Origin: Spirochaetota bacterium
GTDB lineage: Bacteria > Spirochaetota > Spirochaetia > Treponematales > Rectinemataceae
Assembly: GCA_022711355.1 (NCBI GenBank)
Contig: JAKLFE010000033.1
Location: forward strand, 1 to 52,208
DNA length: 52,208 bases
Direction: 5' to 3'
The notes beneath the pieces were generated by a model, which saw only the letters and a program-made list of their open reading frames with translations, searched no databases and had not been told where the DNA came from. Positions 1 through 8,567 of the stretch are shown here, piece by piece (the first letter of the stretch is position 1; each line of letters starts with the position of its first letter). Position numbers and translations under genes: made by a program.

Positions 1-39
1 GAGGATACGGCGAACAAGGGAAAGGAGTCTGGCGTATGA
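1..39 (+). CDS. 3' end of an upstream gene, possibly V-type ATPase subunit I (partial)
   Basis: Frame 1 is open from the first base and ends at a TGA (37-39) that overlaps the ATG of the next gene as ATGA. Only 12 codons are visible, so the product cannot be identified from sequence. Subunit I commonly precedes subunit K in V-type ATPase operons, and the tight overlap suits that, but this is inference from context alone. Confidence 0.35.
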   Translation, partial: EDTANKGKESGV

Positions 40-464
40 ATATGATCGAGTTCATCGGGATCGCGGCCGTCTTCGGCCTCTCCGCGCTCGGCAGCGGCAT
101 CGGGGCGGGGATCGCGGGGCAGTCGGCTATCGGGGCCTGGAAGCGCAACTACCTGCAGAACAAGCCCGCTTCCTTCCTCCTCATCGTCTTCGCGGGCGCG
201 CCCCTCACGCAGACGATCTACGGGTTCATCGTGATGAGCTCCATGATCAGCTCGCCCAAGGAGGCGATGTTCAAGCTCGCCCTCGGCATCCTCGCGGGAG
301 CCGCGATCGGCTACTCGGCCGTCGCCCAGGGCAAGTGCTCCGCCGCGAGCTGCGACGCCTTCGGCGAGACCGGCAAGGGCTTCGCCTCCGACCTCATCGT
401 CGTCGGCCTCTGCGAGACCGTCGCCATCTTCGTCCTCGCCTTCTCCCTCGCCGTCATCGGCTAG
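36..464 (+). CDS. atpK: V-type ATP synthase subunit K (membrane rotor subunit)
   Basis: 142 aa. This is the proteolipid of the rotor ring in the membrane sector of a V-type (A/V) ATPase, carrying H+ or Na+ across the membrane. The sequence shows two tandem hairpins, so four membrane segments. The ion-binding Glu is kept in the fourth (GLCETVAIF), while the equivalent place in the first hairpin is Gln (PLTQTIYGF). This matches the duplicated 16-kDa V-type subunit rather than the short F-type c subunit. A good ribosome site (AAAGGAG, 21-27) precedes the ATG. It is the last gene before a terminator, so it probably closes a V-ATPase operon that starts outside the window. V-type enzymes are typical of spirochaetes. 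Confidence 0.93.
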   Translation: MNMIEFIGIAAVFGLSALGSGIGAGIAGQSAIGAWKRNYLQNKPASFLLIVFAGAPLTQTIYGFIVMSSMISSPKEAMFKLALGILAGAAIGYSAVAQGKCSAASCDAFGETGKGFASDLIVVGLCETVAIFVLAFSLAVIG

Positions 465-484
465 AGCGGTCCCGGCGTCCGACG

Positions 485-517
485 AGCGGCGGCCTCGCGG
501 GGCCGCCGCTTCCTTTT
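485..517 (+). terminator. Intrinsic terminator after the V-ATPase operon
   Basis: A perfect 10-bp stem (AGCGGCGGCC at 485-494 with GGCCGCCGCT at 501-510) encloses a 6-nt loop and is followed by the T-rich stretch TCCTTTT. It sits 20 nt after the atpK stop. Confidence 0.75.
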
Positions 518-533
518 CCCGGCCCATCCGCGC

Positions 534-539
534 TATCCT
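534..539 (+). promoter_or_regulatory. Possible -10 element of the ispG promoter
   Basis: TATCCT ends 6 nt before the ispG ATG at 546. No ribosome-binding site lies before that ATG, so transcription starting here would give a leaderless message. No good -35 box is visible 16-18 nt upstream, so confidence is low. Confidence 0.3.
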
Positions 540-545
540 GGGCCC

Positions 546-1601
546 ATGGCTAATCGAGAGACGCGGGCCGTCAAGGTCGGCGGGGTCATCATCGGCGGGG
601 GCTTCCCCGTCTCGGTGCAGACCATGTGGAAGGAGCCGCTGGCCGCGGGGGAGGCCGCCCGCGCGGCCGCCCTCCGGCGCATCGGCTCGCTCAAGGAGCT
701 CGGCTGCGACATCCTCCGCTTCGCGGTGCCCGACCTCGCGTCTGCCGAGGCCCTCGGCGAGCTGGCCCGCGAGTCGCCGATGCCCCTGGTGGCCGACATC
801 CACTTCGACTGGCGCATCGCCCTCCGCTGCCTCGACTATCCCCTCGCCAAGATCCGCCTGAACCCCGGCAACATCGGCGCCCGCTACAAGGTCGAGGAGG
901 TCGTCGCCAAGGCCCGCGGCAAGGGCGTGCCGATCCGCATCGGCGTCAACGGCGGCTCCCTGCCCGAGGACCTGCGTGGCAGGCCCGACCGGGCGGCGGC
1001 CATCGTCGAGGCGGCCGAGCGCGAGATCGCGATCTTCGACGAGCTCGGCTTCGGGGACGTCATCGTCTCGATGAAGTCGAGCGACGCCGCCGAGACCCTC
1101 GCGATCAACCGCGCCTTCGCCTCGCGCCACGGCATCGCCCTCCACCTCGGCGTGACCGAGGCCGGCCCCCTCGTCCAGGGGGTCGCGCGCAACGCGGCCG
1201 CCCTGGTGCCCCTCCTCTCCGAGGGCATCGGGGAGACGATACGCGTCTCCCTCTCCGACAGCATGGAGAACGAGGTCCTGGCAGGCCGGGAGATCCTGTC
1301 CTGCGCGGGCCTGGGGCGGGGCGGGGTGAAGCTCATCTCCTGCCCCCGCTGCGGGCGGGCCTCCTTCGACACCCACGCCTTCACCGCCCGCTGGGCCAAC
1401 CGCCTCTACGCCCTGGGCGCGGACGCGACCATCGCCGTCATGGGCTGCGTGGTCAACGGTCCCGGCGAGGGCAGGCACGCGGACCTGGGCATCACCGGCG
1501 CGGGCGACAAGGTCGTCATATTCAGAAAGGGCGAGATAGCCCGAACGATCCGGCCGGAAGAAGCCGATACTGTATTCGAAGAGGAGTTGAACAAGCTTTG
1601 A
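546..1601 (+). CDS. ispG: 4-hydroxy-3-methylbut-2-enyl-diphosphate synthase (IspG/GcpE)
   Basis: 351 aa. IspG reduces MEcPP to HMBPP in the MEP pathway of isoprenoid synthesis and uses a [4Fe-4S] cluster. The cluster ligands are visible: Cys266 and Cys269 in the CPRC motif and Cys301 in MGCVVNGPGE, with the conserved Glu at 308. Their spacing matches the E. coli enzyme (C270, C273, C305, E312). The N-terminal TIM-barrel half starts directly at VKVGGV, so no extra domain is present. The gene begins 29 nt after the upstream terminator without a Shine-Dalgarno site. Its TGA overlaps the next start (TGATG). ispE of the same pathway lies at 38.3 kb. Confidence 0.96.
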   Translation: MANRETRAVKVGGVIIGGGFPVSVQTMWKEPLAAGEAARAAALRRIGSLKELGCDILRFAVPDLASAEALGELARESPMPLVADIHFDWRIALRCLDYPLAKIRLNPGNIGARYKVEEVVAKARGKGVPIRIGVNGGSLPEDLRGRPDRAAAIVEAAEREIAIFDELGFGDVIVSMKSSDAAETLAINRAFASRHGIALHLGVTEAGPLVQGVARNAAALVPLLSEGIGETIRVSLSDSMENEVLAGREILSCAGLGRGGVKLISCPRCGRASFDTHAFTARWANRLYALGADATIAVMGCVVNGPGEGRHADLGITGAGDKVVIFRKGEIARTIRPEEADTVFEEELNKL

Positions 1602-2929
1602 TGCCGAGATACGGAACCCGGCCGCCCGGGCGGCGCGGCCCGCGCGCCCTCGCCGCCATCCTCGCGCTGGCGGCGGCCCTGCCGGCCTTCGCCGCGGGCG
1701 AGAAGGAAATGGCCGAGGCGGTCGACCTGCCGCCGGTGCCCCGCCTCGTCGTGCCCCTCCCCGCGCCTCCCGCCCCGCCGACCCCTGCCGATCCTTCCTG
1801 GCTCCTGTACGAGGAAGGCCGGGCCCTCTACGGCGAGAAGCGCTTCGGCGAGGCCCTCCAATCCTTCAAGAAGGCCGTCGAGGCCCGCGCGGCCCGCTCC
1901 GACGAGGCGGTGGCCCGGATAGACGCCGCCCTCGCCGACAAGGACGCGGGCCGGGCCCAAGGCTCGATCCGCGCCCTCGTCGGCCTCCTCGCCTCGCGGG
2001 ACCTCGTCTCCAGCGAGCTCGCGCGGATCAGGGCCGAGGCCGGCGGCTCCCTGCTCAAGGAGATGTCGGCCATCGCGTCCCGGAGGGTCTCCGGCCTCCT
2101 CGACTCCTTCCTCCGGGCGGCCAAGCTCGTCGTCGAGCAGCGCGGGGGCGCGCGGATCGGCGACTCCCTGGCCGCGCTCAGGGCCGAGGCCGCGGCCATG
2201 CGCTACTATCCCGAGGCCGAGATGGCCATCGGGCGGATCTACCGCGCCGAGGGCGAGCTCGGCCTGGCCGAGCTGCAGATCAGGCGGGCCCTCGACCTGG
2301 CGGCCTCCCTGGACGTCCCCGAGGACCGCTACGCCATGCTCGAGGAGCTCGCCGAGGTCTACCGCGCCGAGGACCGGCTCCGCGACTACGAGCTCGCCCT
2401 CCGCGAGGTCGCGGACGAGGCCGAGCTCTTCGGCAAGCGGCAGGAGTACCTCCGGCTCGCCATGGAGCGGACTCTCGCCCGCGACGGGATCGATAAATTC
2501 ATGACCCTCTACCGGGTGGAGGACGCCTTCGCGCGCTCGGCCTGCTCGAAGCTCGGCGAGCTCTACCTGCGGAACGGCCGGACGGTCGCGGTCATCTACC
2601 TCGCCGCGGCGGTCAACATGGCCCTGACCCGGCAGATCGCCGGGATCCGCGAGAAGGAGCCGGGCTTCGCCTACCGGGACCTGCGCGGCCTCCTCGGGCG
2701 CATCGGCTCGGACGCGGCGCTCTCGCGCTACGCCGAGGACTCGGGGCTGTATCGCGACATGGTGAATCTCGGCGAGGCCCTGGCCCGCGGCGGGAACCGG
2801 GAGTCGGCCCGCGAGCTGTGGTCCGCGGTGGCTCAAGCGAGGGGAGCGGGGGCTCAGGCGGCCGCGGCGAGGGCCGCCCTCGCCAGGCCGGCCCTGGCGG
2901 CTGGGGCCGCCCAGGCCCCTCGGCCCTGA
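1601..2929 (+). CDS. Exported TPR-like protein of unknown function
   Basis: 442 aa. The ATG overlaps the ispG stop as TGATG, so translation is probably coupled. Residues 15-32 form a hydrophobic signal segment ending in AFAA, so the protein is likely periplasmic. A Pro-rich stretch follows, then mostly helical sequence with TPR-like units, for example around WLLYEEGRALYGEKRFGEAL and a second set near YYPEAEMAIGRIYRAEGELG. No catalytic motif was found. TPR proteins usually serve as scaffolds; the partner is unknown. The alanine-rich C-terminus is low complexity. Confidence 0.8.
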   Translation: MPRYGTRPPGRRGPRALAAILALAAALPAFAAGEKEMAEAVDLPPVPRLVVPLPAPPAPPTPADPSWLLYEEGRALYGEKRFGEALQSFKKAVEARAARSDEAVARIDAALADKDAGRAQGSIRALVGLLASRDLVSSELARIRAEAGGSLLKEMSAIASRRVSGLLDSFLRAAKLVVEQRGGARIGDSLAALRAEAAAMRYYPEAEMAIGRIYRAEGELGLAELQIRRALDLAASLDVPEDRYAMLEELAEVYRAEDRLRDYELALREVADEAELFGKRQEYLRLAMERTLARDGIDKFMTLYRVEDAFARSACSKLGELYLRNGRTVAVIYLAAAVNMALTRQIAGIREKEPGFAYRDLRGLLGRIGSDAALSRYAEDSGLYRDMVNLGEALARGGNRESARELWSAVAQARGAGAQAAAARAALARPALAAGAAQAPRP

Positions 2930-2942
2930 GCGCGGCCGCGCT
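2929..2942. repeat. 14-bp perfect palindrome between convergent genes
   Basis: AGCGCGGCCGCGCT reads the same on both strands and lies exactly between the stop codons of the TPR gene and the ArsR gene. It lacks a T-run in either direction. It may act as a weak transcription barrier, or be a chance product of high GC. Confidence 0.35.
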
Positions 2943-2945
2943 AGC

Positions 2946-3248
2946 CTAGGCCTTCTCCTTCATGATCCGCTTGACCAGGTCCTTGATGAAGGGGTCCGAG
3001 ATCGTGTAGACCCGCTTGGTCTTCTGGACCTCGGCGGCCACCAGGCCGTTGGCCTTGAGGATCGCCAGGTGCTGGGATATGACGGGCTGGGGCTGGTCGA
3101 GGCAGCGCCAGAGGTCCGAGACGCAGGGGTCCACCTCGCGCGCGATGAGGCAGAGGAGCCTGAGCCTGATCGGATGGCCGATGGCTTTCAGCTTGCGCGC
3201 GTATTCGACGAGGTAGTCGTCCGGGCAGTGTCGCTCTTCGGTGGCCAT
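2946..3248 (-). CDS. ArsR/SmtB-family winged-helix transcriptional regulator
   Basis: 100 aa, the usual size for the family. The helix-turn-helix is clear (ISQHLAILKANGLV), followed by the wing (KTKRVYTISD). Such proteins repress their own or nearby genes and release DNA on binding metal or another effector. Four cysteines (8, 33, 42, 49) are present. In the alpha-3 region the classical ArsR CVCDL is here CVSDL, so one of the two metal-binding cysteines is lost. The inducer is therefore unclear. It stands alone, convergent with the TPR gene and downstream of the receiver-PilZ pair. No Shine-Dalgarno site precedes its ATG. Confidence 0.88.
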   Translation of the reverse strand: MATEERHCPDDYLVEYARKLKAIGHPIRLRLLCLIAREVDPCVSDLWRCLDQPQPVISQHLAILKANGLVAAEVQKTKRVYTISDPFIKDLVKRIMKEKA

Positions 3249-3262
3249 GGTGGGAAGCCTAC

Positions 3263-3285
3263 CTTATACGGGAATCCTTGGCAAG
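3263..3285 (-). promoter_or_regulatory. Possible promoter and operator of the ArsR gene
   Basis: On the minus strand TATAAG (3268-3263) is a good -10 candidate 14 nt before the ATG. The small palindrome CTTGGCAAG (3277-3285) lies just upstream and could be an operator. No -35 box with proper spacing is seen. Confidence 0.3.
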
Positions 3286-3316
3286 CTCGCCCGGGCGGGA
3301 GGCGCCGCGGGGCCCT

Positions 3317-4051
3317 TCAGCGGCCGAGGAGGGCCTGCATCTCGCGCTCCGGGCAGGAGGCGAGGTATGCCTCGAAGTAGCGCCGATCCTCCTCGCCCAT
3401 CGCGGTGATGGTCAGGGCGAGGACCCGGTCGGCCCGCGCGATCCTGCAGGAGAGGGAGATGATCCGGTCACCCGCGCGGAGCGAGCAGTCCTCGATGGCG
3501 GAGCCCGCCTCGAGGTCCGAGACGAGGGCGTGGCTGTCGGGGGCGAATGAGAAGCCCGAGGCGGAGACGGTCTCGAGCTTGCCGGCCACCGGGGCGAGGC
3601 TGCGGGGGTGGGCGAACATGAAGTCGAGGCGGTCCCAGGGCTCGGGCGTGACCCGCTCGGCGACCCGGGCCTCGTCGACGACGACGTAGCGCTTCAGCAG
3701 GCGCTGGAACTGGGCCTGCTCCCTGCGGTCGTCGAGGGCGTCGCGCACGACGCCGTTCACGCCGAGGCTCGCGGCCTTGGCGGCCTCCTCGAAGGGGAAG
3801 TACTCGCCCTTCAGGAGGACGATGACGCAATCCTCCTTGCCGCGCTCCGCGCGGATGACGCTCGTCACGATCTTCCAATGCCGGGGGTAGTCGCGGGCGC
3901 TCACGACGACGGCGTCGGGCGCGATCTCGTCGAGGTTGTCGATGGCCTTGACCGGGCTCCGGTAGCGGATGGCCTCGAAGCCGAGGGGGCGGAGGTAGAA
4001 GCGGGCGATATCCGCCACGCGGTCGTCGTCGACGAGGAGGAGGGCCTTCAT
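3317..4051 (-). CDS. Pseudo-receiver and PilZ domain protein
   Basis: 244 aa. The first ~120 residues look like a response-regulator receiver: acidic start (LLVDDDRV), alternating hydrophobic strands and a Lys in VLLKGEY. The place of the phospho-accepting Asp reads VVVSARDYP, so the usual Asp is Ser and normal phosphorylation is doubtful. Residues ~135-240 match a PilZ-type barrel (LETVSASGFSF, then an AGDRIISLSCRI-like strand pair). PilZ domains often bind c-di-GMP, but the RxxxR signature is not clearly present. The start overlaps the stop of the upstream exported protein as ATGA, so the two are translated together. Confidence 0.75.
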   Translation of the reverse strand: MKALLLVDDDRVADIARFYLRPLGFEAIRYRSPVKAIDNLDEIAPDAVVVSARDYPRHWKIVTSVIRAERGKEDCVIVLLKGEYFPFEEAAKAASLGVNGVVRDALDDRREQAQFQRLLKRYVVVDEARVAERVTPEPWDRLDFMFAHPRSLAPVAGKLETVSASGFSFAPDSHALVSDLEAGSAIEDCSLRAGDRIISLSCRIARADRVLALTITAMGEEDRRYFEAYLASCPEREMQALLGR

Positions 4052-5043
4052 TCGGTGCCCTTGTTCAGGACGCTGTAGCCGACCAGGTACCATATCCCGT
4101 CGCGGCGCTCGAGCTCGTAGCTGTATTCCTTGACCATCCGGAGCTGCTGGCTCTGGAATTTCTCGAGGACCCGCACGAAGCCGCGGGAGGGAGTATAGCG
4201 GGTCTCGAGGACCTCGAAGAAGTAGGGCTGGACCACGATGTCCTCGTCGACCACGCTCAGCTGGAGGTCGGCGCGGTAGCGCTCGAGCATGCGGCGCCGC
4301 CCCTCGTCCGACTCGCGGTCGTAGGCGCGCTTCTGGTCGGGATTGCGGGCCATGAGGGACTCGAGGTCGAGGTAGAGGAAGAACTCGTTCCACAGCCCCT
4401 TCTGCCGCGCGGCGATCGTGCGCCTGACGACCTCGTCGGGGGGGAGGGCCTGGGCCTGGAGGACCTCGCCGGTCTGGGCCCGGATCGAGTCGGCCGCGGG
4501 GGGCAGGCCAGGGGAGGGCCTGATCGAGAGGGAGAGGGCGTTCGAGGCCAGGGCGGGGGAGGGGGCGTCGAGCTCGGGCCTGAGGCTGGCCCTGATCGTG
4601 AAGGCGCCCGGGCCCTCTATGCGCAGGTAGCGGCCGAGGCTCTCCACGAAGGAGTACTCCTCGCCCGGCTCGATCGAGAGCTCCCGGTAGAAGACGGGGC
4701 GCGTATCGCTCATCGCGAGGCGGTACTGGTCGCTCGGGTCGAGGAGGCGGTTGGTCGGGGTCCGGGCCTCGAAGGATAGGCTGTGGACCCGGTCGTCGGC
4801 CAGCTTGAAGCGGAAGGCCGAGGGGGCCTTGTTCGCTATCGTGACCTTGATGGGGATATCGCTTTCGGGGAAGTATATCCGCTTGTCGTAGAAGCGGATC
4901 GAGAGCTCCACCCCCGCGGCGGGCGCTTGGGCGGGCGCGGCGGGCGCCTGGGCCGCGGGTCCGGCCGCGAAGGCGGGAGCGAGGGAGAGGGCCGCGGCGA
5001 GGAGGGAGGCGATCCGCGGGCATCGTGCGAGCGACAGTGCCAT
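4048..5043 (-). CDS. Exported protein of unknown function
   Basis: 331 aa from the ATG at 5043, chosen over an in-frame ATG at 5067 because GAAGGA lies at proper spacing before it. An N-terminal signal peptide ends near AFAAGPAAQA, followed by an Ala/Pro linker. The middle resembles a beta-sandwich with bulky strands (IRFYDKRIYFPESDIPIKVT), and the C-terminal ~130 residues are a mixed helical and strand region ending LVGYSVLNKGTE. I do not recognise a named family. It is coupled by ATGA to the pseudo-receiver PilZ gene, so an envelope protein and a cytoplasmic signalling protein are made together. Confidence 0.7.
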   Translation of the reverse strand: MALSLARCPRIASLLAAALSLAPAFAAGPAAQAPAAPAQAPAAGVELSIRFYDKRIYFPESDIPIKVTIANKAPSAFRFKLADDRVHSLSFEARTPTNRLLDPSDQYRLAMSDTRPVFYRELSIEPGEEYSFVESLGRYLRIEGPGAFTIRASLRPELDAPSPALASNALSLSIRPSPGLPPAADSIRAQTGEVLQAQALPPDEVVRRTIAARQKGLWNEFFLYLDLESLMARNPDQKRAYDRESDEGRRRMLERYRADLQLSVVDEDIVVQPYFFEVLETRYTPSRGFVRVLEKFQSQQLRMVKEYSYELERRDGIWYLVGYSVLNKGTE

Positions 5044-5059
5044 CTGGCTTCCTTCGATC

Positions 5060-5089
5060 TGGAACAAGGGCTGCGGTCCGTCGTATACT
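5060..5089 (+). promoter_or_regulatory. Weak promoter candidate for mfd
   Basis: In the divergent gap, TATACT (5084-5089) is a good -10 box. The only -35 candidate at 18 nt is TGGAAC (5060-5065), which matches poorly. Confidence 0.25.
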
Positions 5090-5129
5090 ACGGTCCGGCG
5101 ATGACCTACTCCATTGTCGGAATGTTACG

Positions 5130-8100
5130 ATGAATACCTTACACCCGCAAGCCGTGCTGGATCGGCTCAGAGCCTACCCCCCCCTCGCCTCCCTCGCCGG
5201 CCGCCTGGCCTCGGGGCCCTTCCCCCTGGACCTTGCCGAGGCCGAGGGGCCCTTCGCCGCAATCGTGGCTGCCTCCATCCGCGGCGCCGGCGCCCGGGCG
5301 GGCGGTGGCCTCCTCGTCGTGCTTCCCTCGGACCAGGACGCCGAGGCCCTGGCCTCGGACCTCGGCATCCTCGGCATCGAGGCCCAGATCCTGCCCTGGT
5401 GGCGGACCGCGGCCTACCGTTCCGTAGGGGCCCGGGCCCCGGTCTTCGGCGAGCGGGCGGCCTGCCTGGCCAGGCTCCTCCTCGCGGGGGCCGCGAAGGG
5501 GGGAGGCGCCGGCCCCGTCGTCGTGGCCAGCCAGCGCGCCTTCGTGACCCCGGTCCCGCCTCGCGCCGCCTTCGAGCCCCTGGTCTTCCCCCTCGAGGAG
5601 GGCGGGGCCATCGACCCGAGCGCCGTGGGCGAGCGCCTGGCCTCCTACGGCTACCTCCGCGTGCCCCGGGTCTCCCTGCCGGGCGAGTTCGCCCTCCGCG
5701 GCGAGGTCCTCGACCTCTACATGCCCGGGGATCCGGAGGCCCTGCGCCTGGTCTTCGACTTCGACCGGATCGACCGCATCTCGACCTTCGACCCCGGCCT
5801 CCAGTCGGGGACGGGAAGGCTCGCGCGGGTCGCCCTGCGCCCGATGAAGGAGCTCCTCTGGGACGCCGAGCGGATCGCCGCCCTCGCCGCGGCCCTGCCT
5901 GCCCTGCCCGGCCTCAAGGGCCGCGAGGGGCCGCTGCTCGAGGAGCTCGCCGAGAAGGGCGAGGCGAGAGGGGAGGAGCTCTGGTACCCCCTCGCCCACG
6001 GCCAGGGCCCGGGCTCCATCCTCGACTACCTGCCCGCCGGCTCCTCGGTCTTCCTCGTCGACCACGAGCGCCTCGAGGCCCAGGAGGAGGCCGCGAGGAA
6101 GGAGTACGCAGGGCTCTACCGCCGCGCCCTCCAGGAGTCCCCGGTCCCGCCTCCCGAGCGCTGCCTCCACTCCTTCGCCTCCCTGGAGGGACGGGCCCTC
6201 GAGGGCTTCGCCACGATCCGCAGCTTCGCCCTCAAGGACGCGAAGGAGGAGGGGAGGCTCAAGCTGGGCTCCGAGCAGCCCCGCTCCTTCTTCGGCAACA
6301 TCCAGTACTTCAAGGAGGAGCTCGCCAACCTCCTGAAGTCCGGCTACTCGGCCTACGTCGTGGCCGAGACCGAGATCCAGGCCGAGCGCATAGCCTCCCT
6401 CCTCAAGGACTTCGCTATCGAGGTCCTCGTCGCCCCCCTCTCGGCGGGCTTCGTCCTGCCCTCCTTCAAGCTCCTGGTCATCCAGGAGAACGAGATCTTC
6501 GGGCGCCGCAAGCGCGTGCCCAAGTCGGTCAAGACCGCGCGCTCGGCGGCCATCGACACCTTCGTCGAGCTCGCGCCGGGCGACTACGTGGTCCACGTCA
6601 ACTACGGCATAGGCCGCTTCTCGGCCATCGAGCGCATGAAGGTCCTCGGCCTCGAGCGGGACTACATCAAGGTCGAGTACGCGGAGGACGAGGTCGTCTT
6701 CGTGCCCATCGAGCAGGCCAACCTCGTCCAGCGCTACATCGGGAACGAGGGCGAGGAGCCCAAGCTCGACCGCCTGGGCTCCAAGTCCTGGGAGACGCGC
6801 AAGGCCAAGGTCAAGGCCTCGGTGGAGCAGCTCGCCGAGCGCCTCATCCGCATCTACGCCCGGCGCCGGGCCGCGGCCGGCTACTCCTTCCCCCCCGACG
6901 GGGAGTGGCAGCTCGCCTTCGAGGCCGCCTTCCCCTACGAGGAGACCCCCGACCAGCTGCGCTGCATCGACGAGGTCAAGCAGGACATGGAGAGCCCCAA
7001 GCCCATGGACCGCCTCATCTGCGGGGACGTGGGCTACGGCAAGACCGAGATCGCGATGCGGGCCTGCTTCAAGGCCGCCGCGGCCGGCAAGCAGGTGGCC
7101 TTCCTCGCCCCGACGACCATCCTCGCCGAGCAGCACTTCGAGAACCTCAAGGACCGGCTCGGCGACTTCCCCCTCCACATGGCCATGCTCTCCCGCCTCG
7201 TGGAGCGCAAGGAGCAGCGCTCGACCCTCGCGGGGCTCAAGGAGGGGAAGGTCGACATCGTCGTCGGCACCCACCGCCTCCTCCAGAAGGACGTCGACTT
7301 CAAGGACCTGGGCCTCCTCGTGGTGGACGAGGAGCAGCGCTTCGGCGTCAAGGACAAGGAGCGGCTGAAGGAGATCAAGGCGAGCGTGGACTGCCTCACC
7401 CTCACCGCGACCCCCATACCCCGCACCCTCCACATGTCCCTCCTCAAGATCCGCGACATGTCCGTGCTCAACACCCCGCCGGTGAACCGCCACCCCATCG
7501 AGACGGTCGTGGAGGAGTTCAACCCCGAGCTCGTGGCCCGGGCCATCCGCAAGGAGATCGAGCGGGGAGGGCAGGTCTTCTACCTCCACAACCGCATCGA
7601 GAGCCTCCAGGAGATCCAGACCTTCCTCGCCCAGACCGTGCCCGAAGTCCTCGTCGAGACCGCCCACGGGCAGATGGACCCGAGCGAGCTCGAGGACATC
7701 ATGCACCGCTTCATCCACGGCGGCTTCCAGGTCCTCGTCTCGACGACCATCATCGAGAACGGCATCGACATCCCCAACGTCAACACGATCGTCATCGACC
7801 GGGCCGACATGTACGGCATCTCCCAGCTCTACCAGCTCCGCGGCCGCGTGGGCCGCTCCGACCGCGTCGCCTACGCCTACCTCTTCTACCCGGACAAGCG
7901 CGCCCTCAGCGAGCTCGCCATGAAGCGGCTCCAGATCATCTCGGACTTCACCGAGCTCGGCTCGGGCTTCAAGATCGCCATGAAGGACCTCGAGGTCCGC
8001 GGGGCAGGCAACCTCCTCGGGCGCGAGCAGTCCGGCGACATCTACGCGGTGGGCTTCGACCTCTACCTCAAGCTCCTCGACGAGGCCGTGCAGCGCCTCT

Positions 8101-8567
8101 CCGACGAGCACTACGAGCCCGAGGAGGAGCCCTACCTCGAGCTCGACTACGCGGGCTACATCCCCGACCAGTACATCTCCATGCCGACCGTGAAGATGGA
8201 GATCTACAAGAAGATCGCCTCGATCTTCACCGACCAGGACCTCGAGGCCCTCCGCGCCGAGATGTCCGACCGCTTCGGCCCCCTGCCCGAGGACGTCGAG
8301 AGCCTCCTCGCCCTCGCGGAGATCCGCGTCATCTGCCGCAAGCTCTCCATCGCGAACCTCAAGGAGCGGGGCGGGACCGTCACCGTCGAGTTCTCGAAGG
8401 TCTCCAAGCTCTCGGTGGACAAGGTGCTCCGCCTCATGCGGGAATCCGGCGGCCGCATCAAGCTCGACCCCAAGCGGCCGAACGTCCTGGTCATCAAGAC
8501 CGGCTCGATCGGCCTGCGCGAGAAGAGCGAGTTCCTTCGTGAACGATTAGCCGCATTATTGAGCTAA
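5130..8567 (+). CDS. mfd: Transcription-repair coupling factor Mfd
   Basis: 1145 aa, nearly the length of E. coli Mfd (1148). Mfd displaces RNA polymerase stalled at DNA lesions and recruits UvrA. The order is as expected: N-terminal UvrB-like part, RNA-polymerase-interaction domain (DYVVHVNYGIGRF near residue 490), RecG-like translocase with Walker A GDVGYGKTE (about 632-640) and DEEQRFG (about 731), second RecA lobe with the QLRGRVGRS motif, and a C-terminal TRCF domain. The start is the ATG at 5130; earlier in-frame starts lie in sequence that does not resemble Mfd. Only a weak ribosome site is seen. The stop codon lies inside a large inverted repeat. Confidence 0.96.
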   Translation: MNTLHPQAVLDRLRAYPPLASLAGRLASGPFPLDLAEAEGPFAAIVAASIRGAGARAGGGLLVVLPSDQDAEALASDLGILGIEAQILPWWRTAAYRSVGARAPVFGERAACLARLLLAGAAKGGGAGPVVVASQRAFVTPVPPRAAFEPLVFPLEEGGAIDPSAVGERLASYGYLRVPRVSLPGEFALRGEVLDLYMPGDPEALRLVFDFDRIDRISTFDPGLQSGTGRLARVALRPMKELLWDAERIAALAAALPALPGLKGREGPLLEELAEKGEARGEELWYPLAHGQGPGSILDYLPAGSSVFLVDHERLEAQEEAARKEYAGLYRRALQESPVPPPERCLHSFASLEGRALEGFATIRSFALKDAKEEGRLKLGSEQPRSFFGNIQYFKEELANLLKSGYSAYVVAETEIQAERIASLLKDFAIEVLVAPLSAGFVLPSFKLLVIQENEIFGRRKRVPKSVKTARSAAIDTFVELAPGDYVVHVNYGIGRFSAIERMKVLGLERDYIKVEYAEDEVVFVPIEQANLVQRYIGNEGEEPKLDRLGSKSWETRKAKVKASVEQLAERLIRIYARRRAAAGYSFPPDGEWQLAFEAAFPYEETPDQLRCIDEVKQDMESPKPMDRLICGDVGYGKTEIAMRACFKAAAAGKQVAFLAPTTILAEQHFENLKDRLGDFPLHMAMLSRLVERKEQRSTLAGLKEGKVDIVVGTHRLLQKDVDFKDLGLLVVDEEQRFGVKDKERLKEIKASVDCLTLTATPIPRTLHMSLLKIRDMSVLNTPPVNRHPIETVVEEFNPELVARAIRKEIERGGQVFYLHNRIESLQEIQTFLAQTVPEVLVETAHGQMDPSELEDIMHRFIHGGFQVLVSTTIIENGIDIPNVNTIVIDRADMYGISQLYQLRGRVGRSDRVAYAYLFYPDKRALSELAMKRLQIISDFTELGSGFKIAMKDLEVRGAGNLLGREQSGDIYAVGFDLYLKLLDEAVQRLSDEHYEPEEEPYLELDYAGYIPDQYISMPTVKMEIYKKIASIFTDQDLEALRAEMSDRFGPLPEDVESLLALAEIRVICRKLSIANLKERGGTVTVEFSKVSKLSVDKVLRLMRESGGRIKLDPKRPNVLVIKTGSIGLREKSEFLRERLAALLS

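Noticed and set aside
626..1600. N-terminal extension of the TPR-like gene running through ispG
   Set aside because: The sequence is an Arg/Pro/Gly-rich out-of-frame reading of ispG. The ATG at 1601 begins a proper signal peptide.
5139..8111. A 990-codon open frame on the minus strand opposite mfd
   Set aside because: It is the antisense shadow of mfd. In DNA this rich in GC, stop codons are rare in the complementary frames, and the translation is low-complexity with no recognisable domain.
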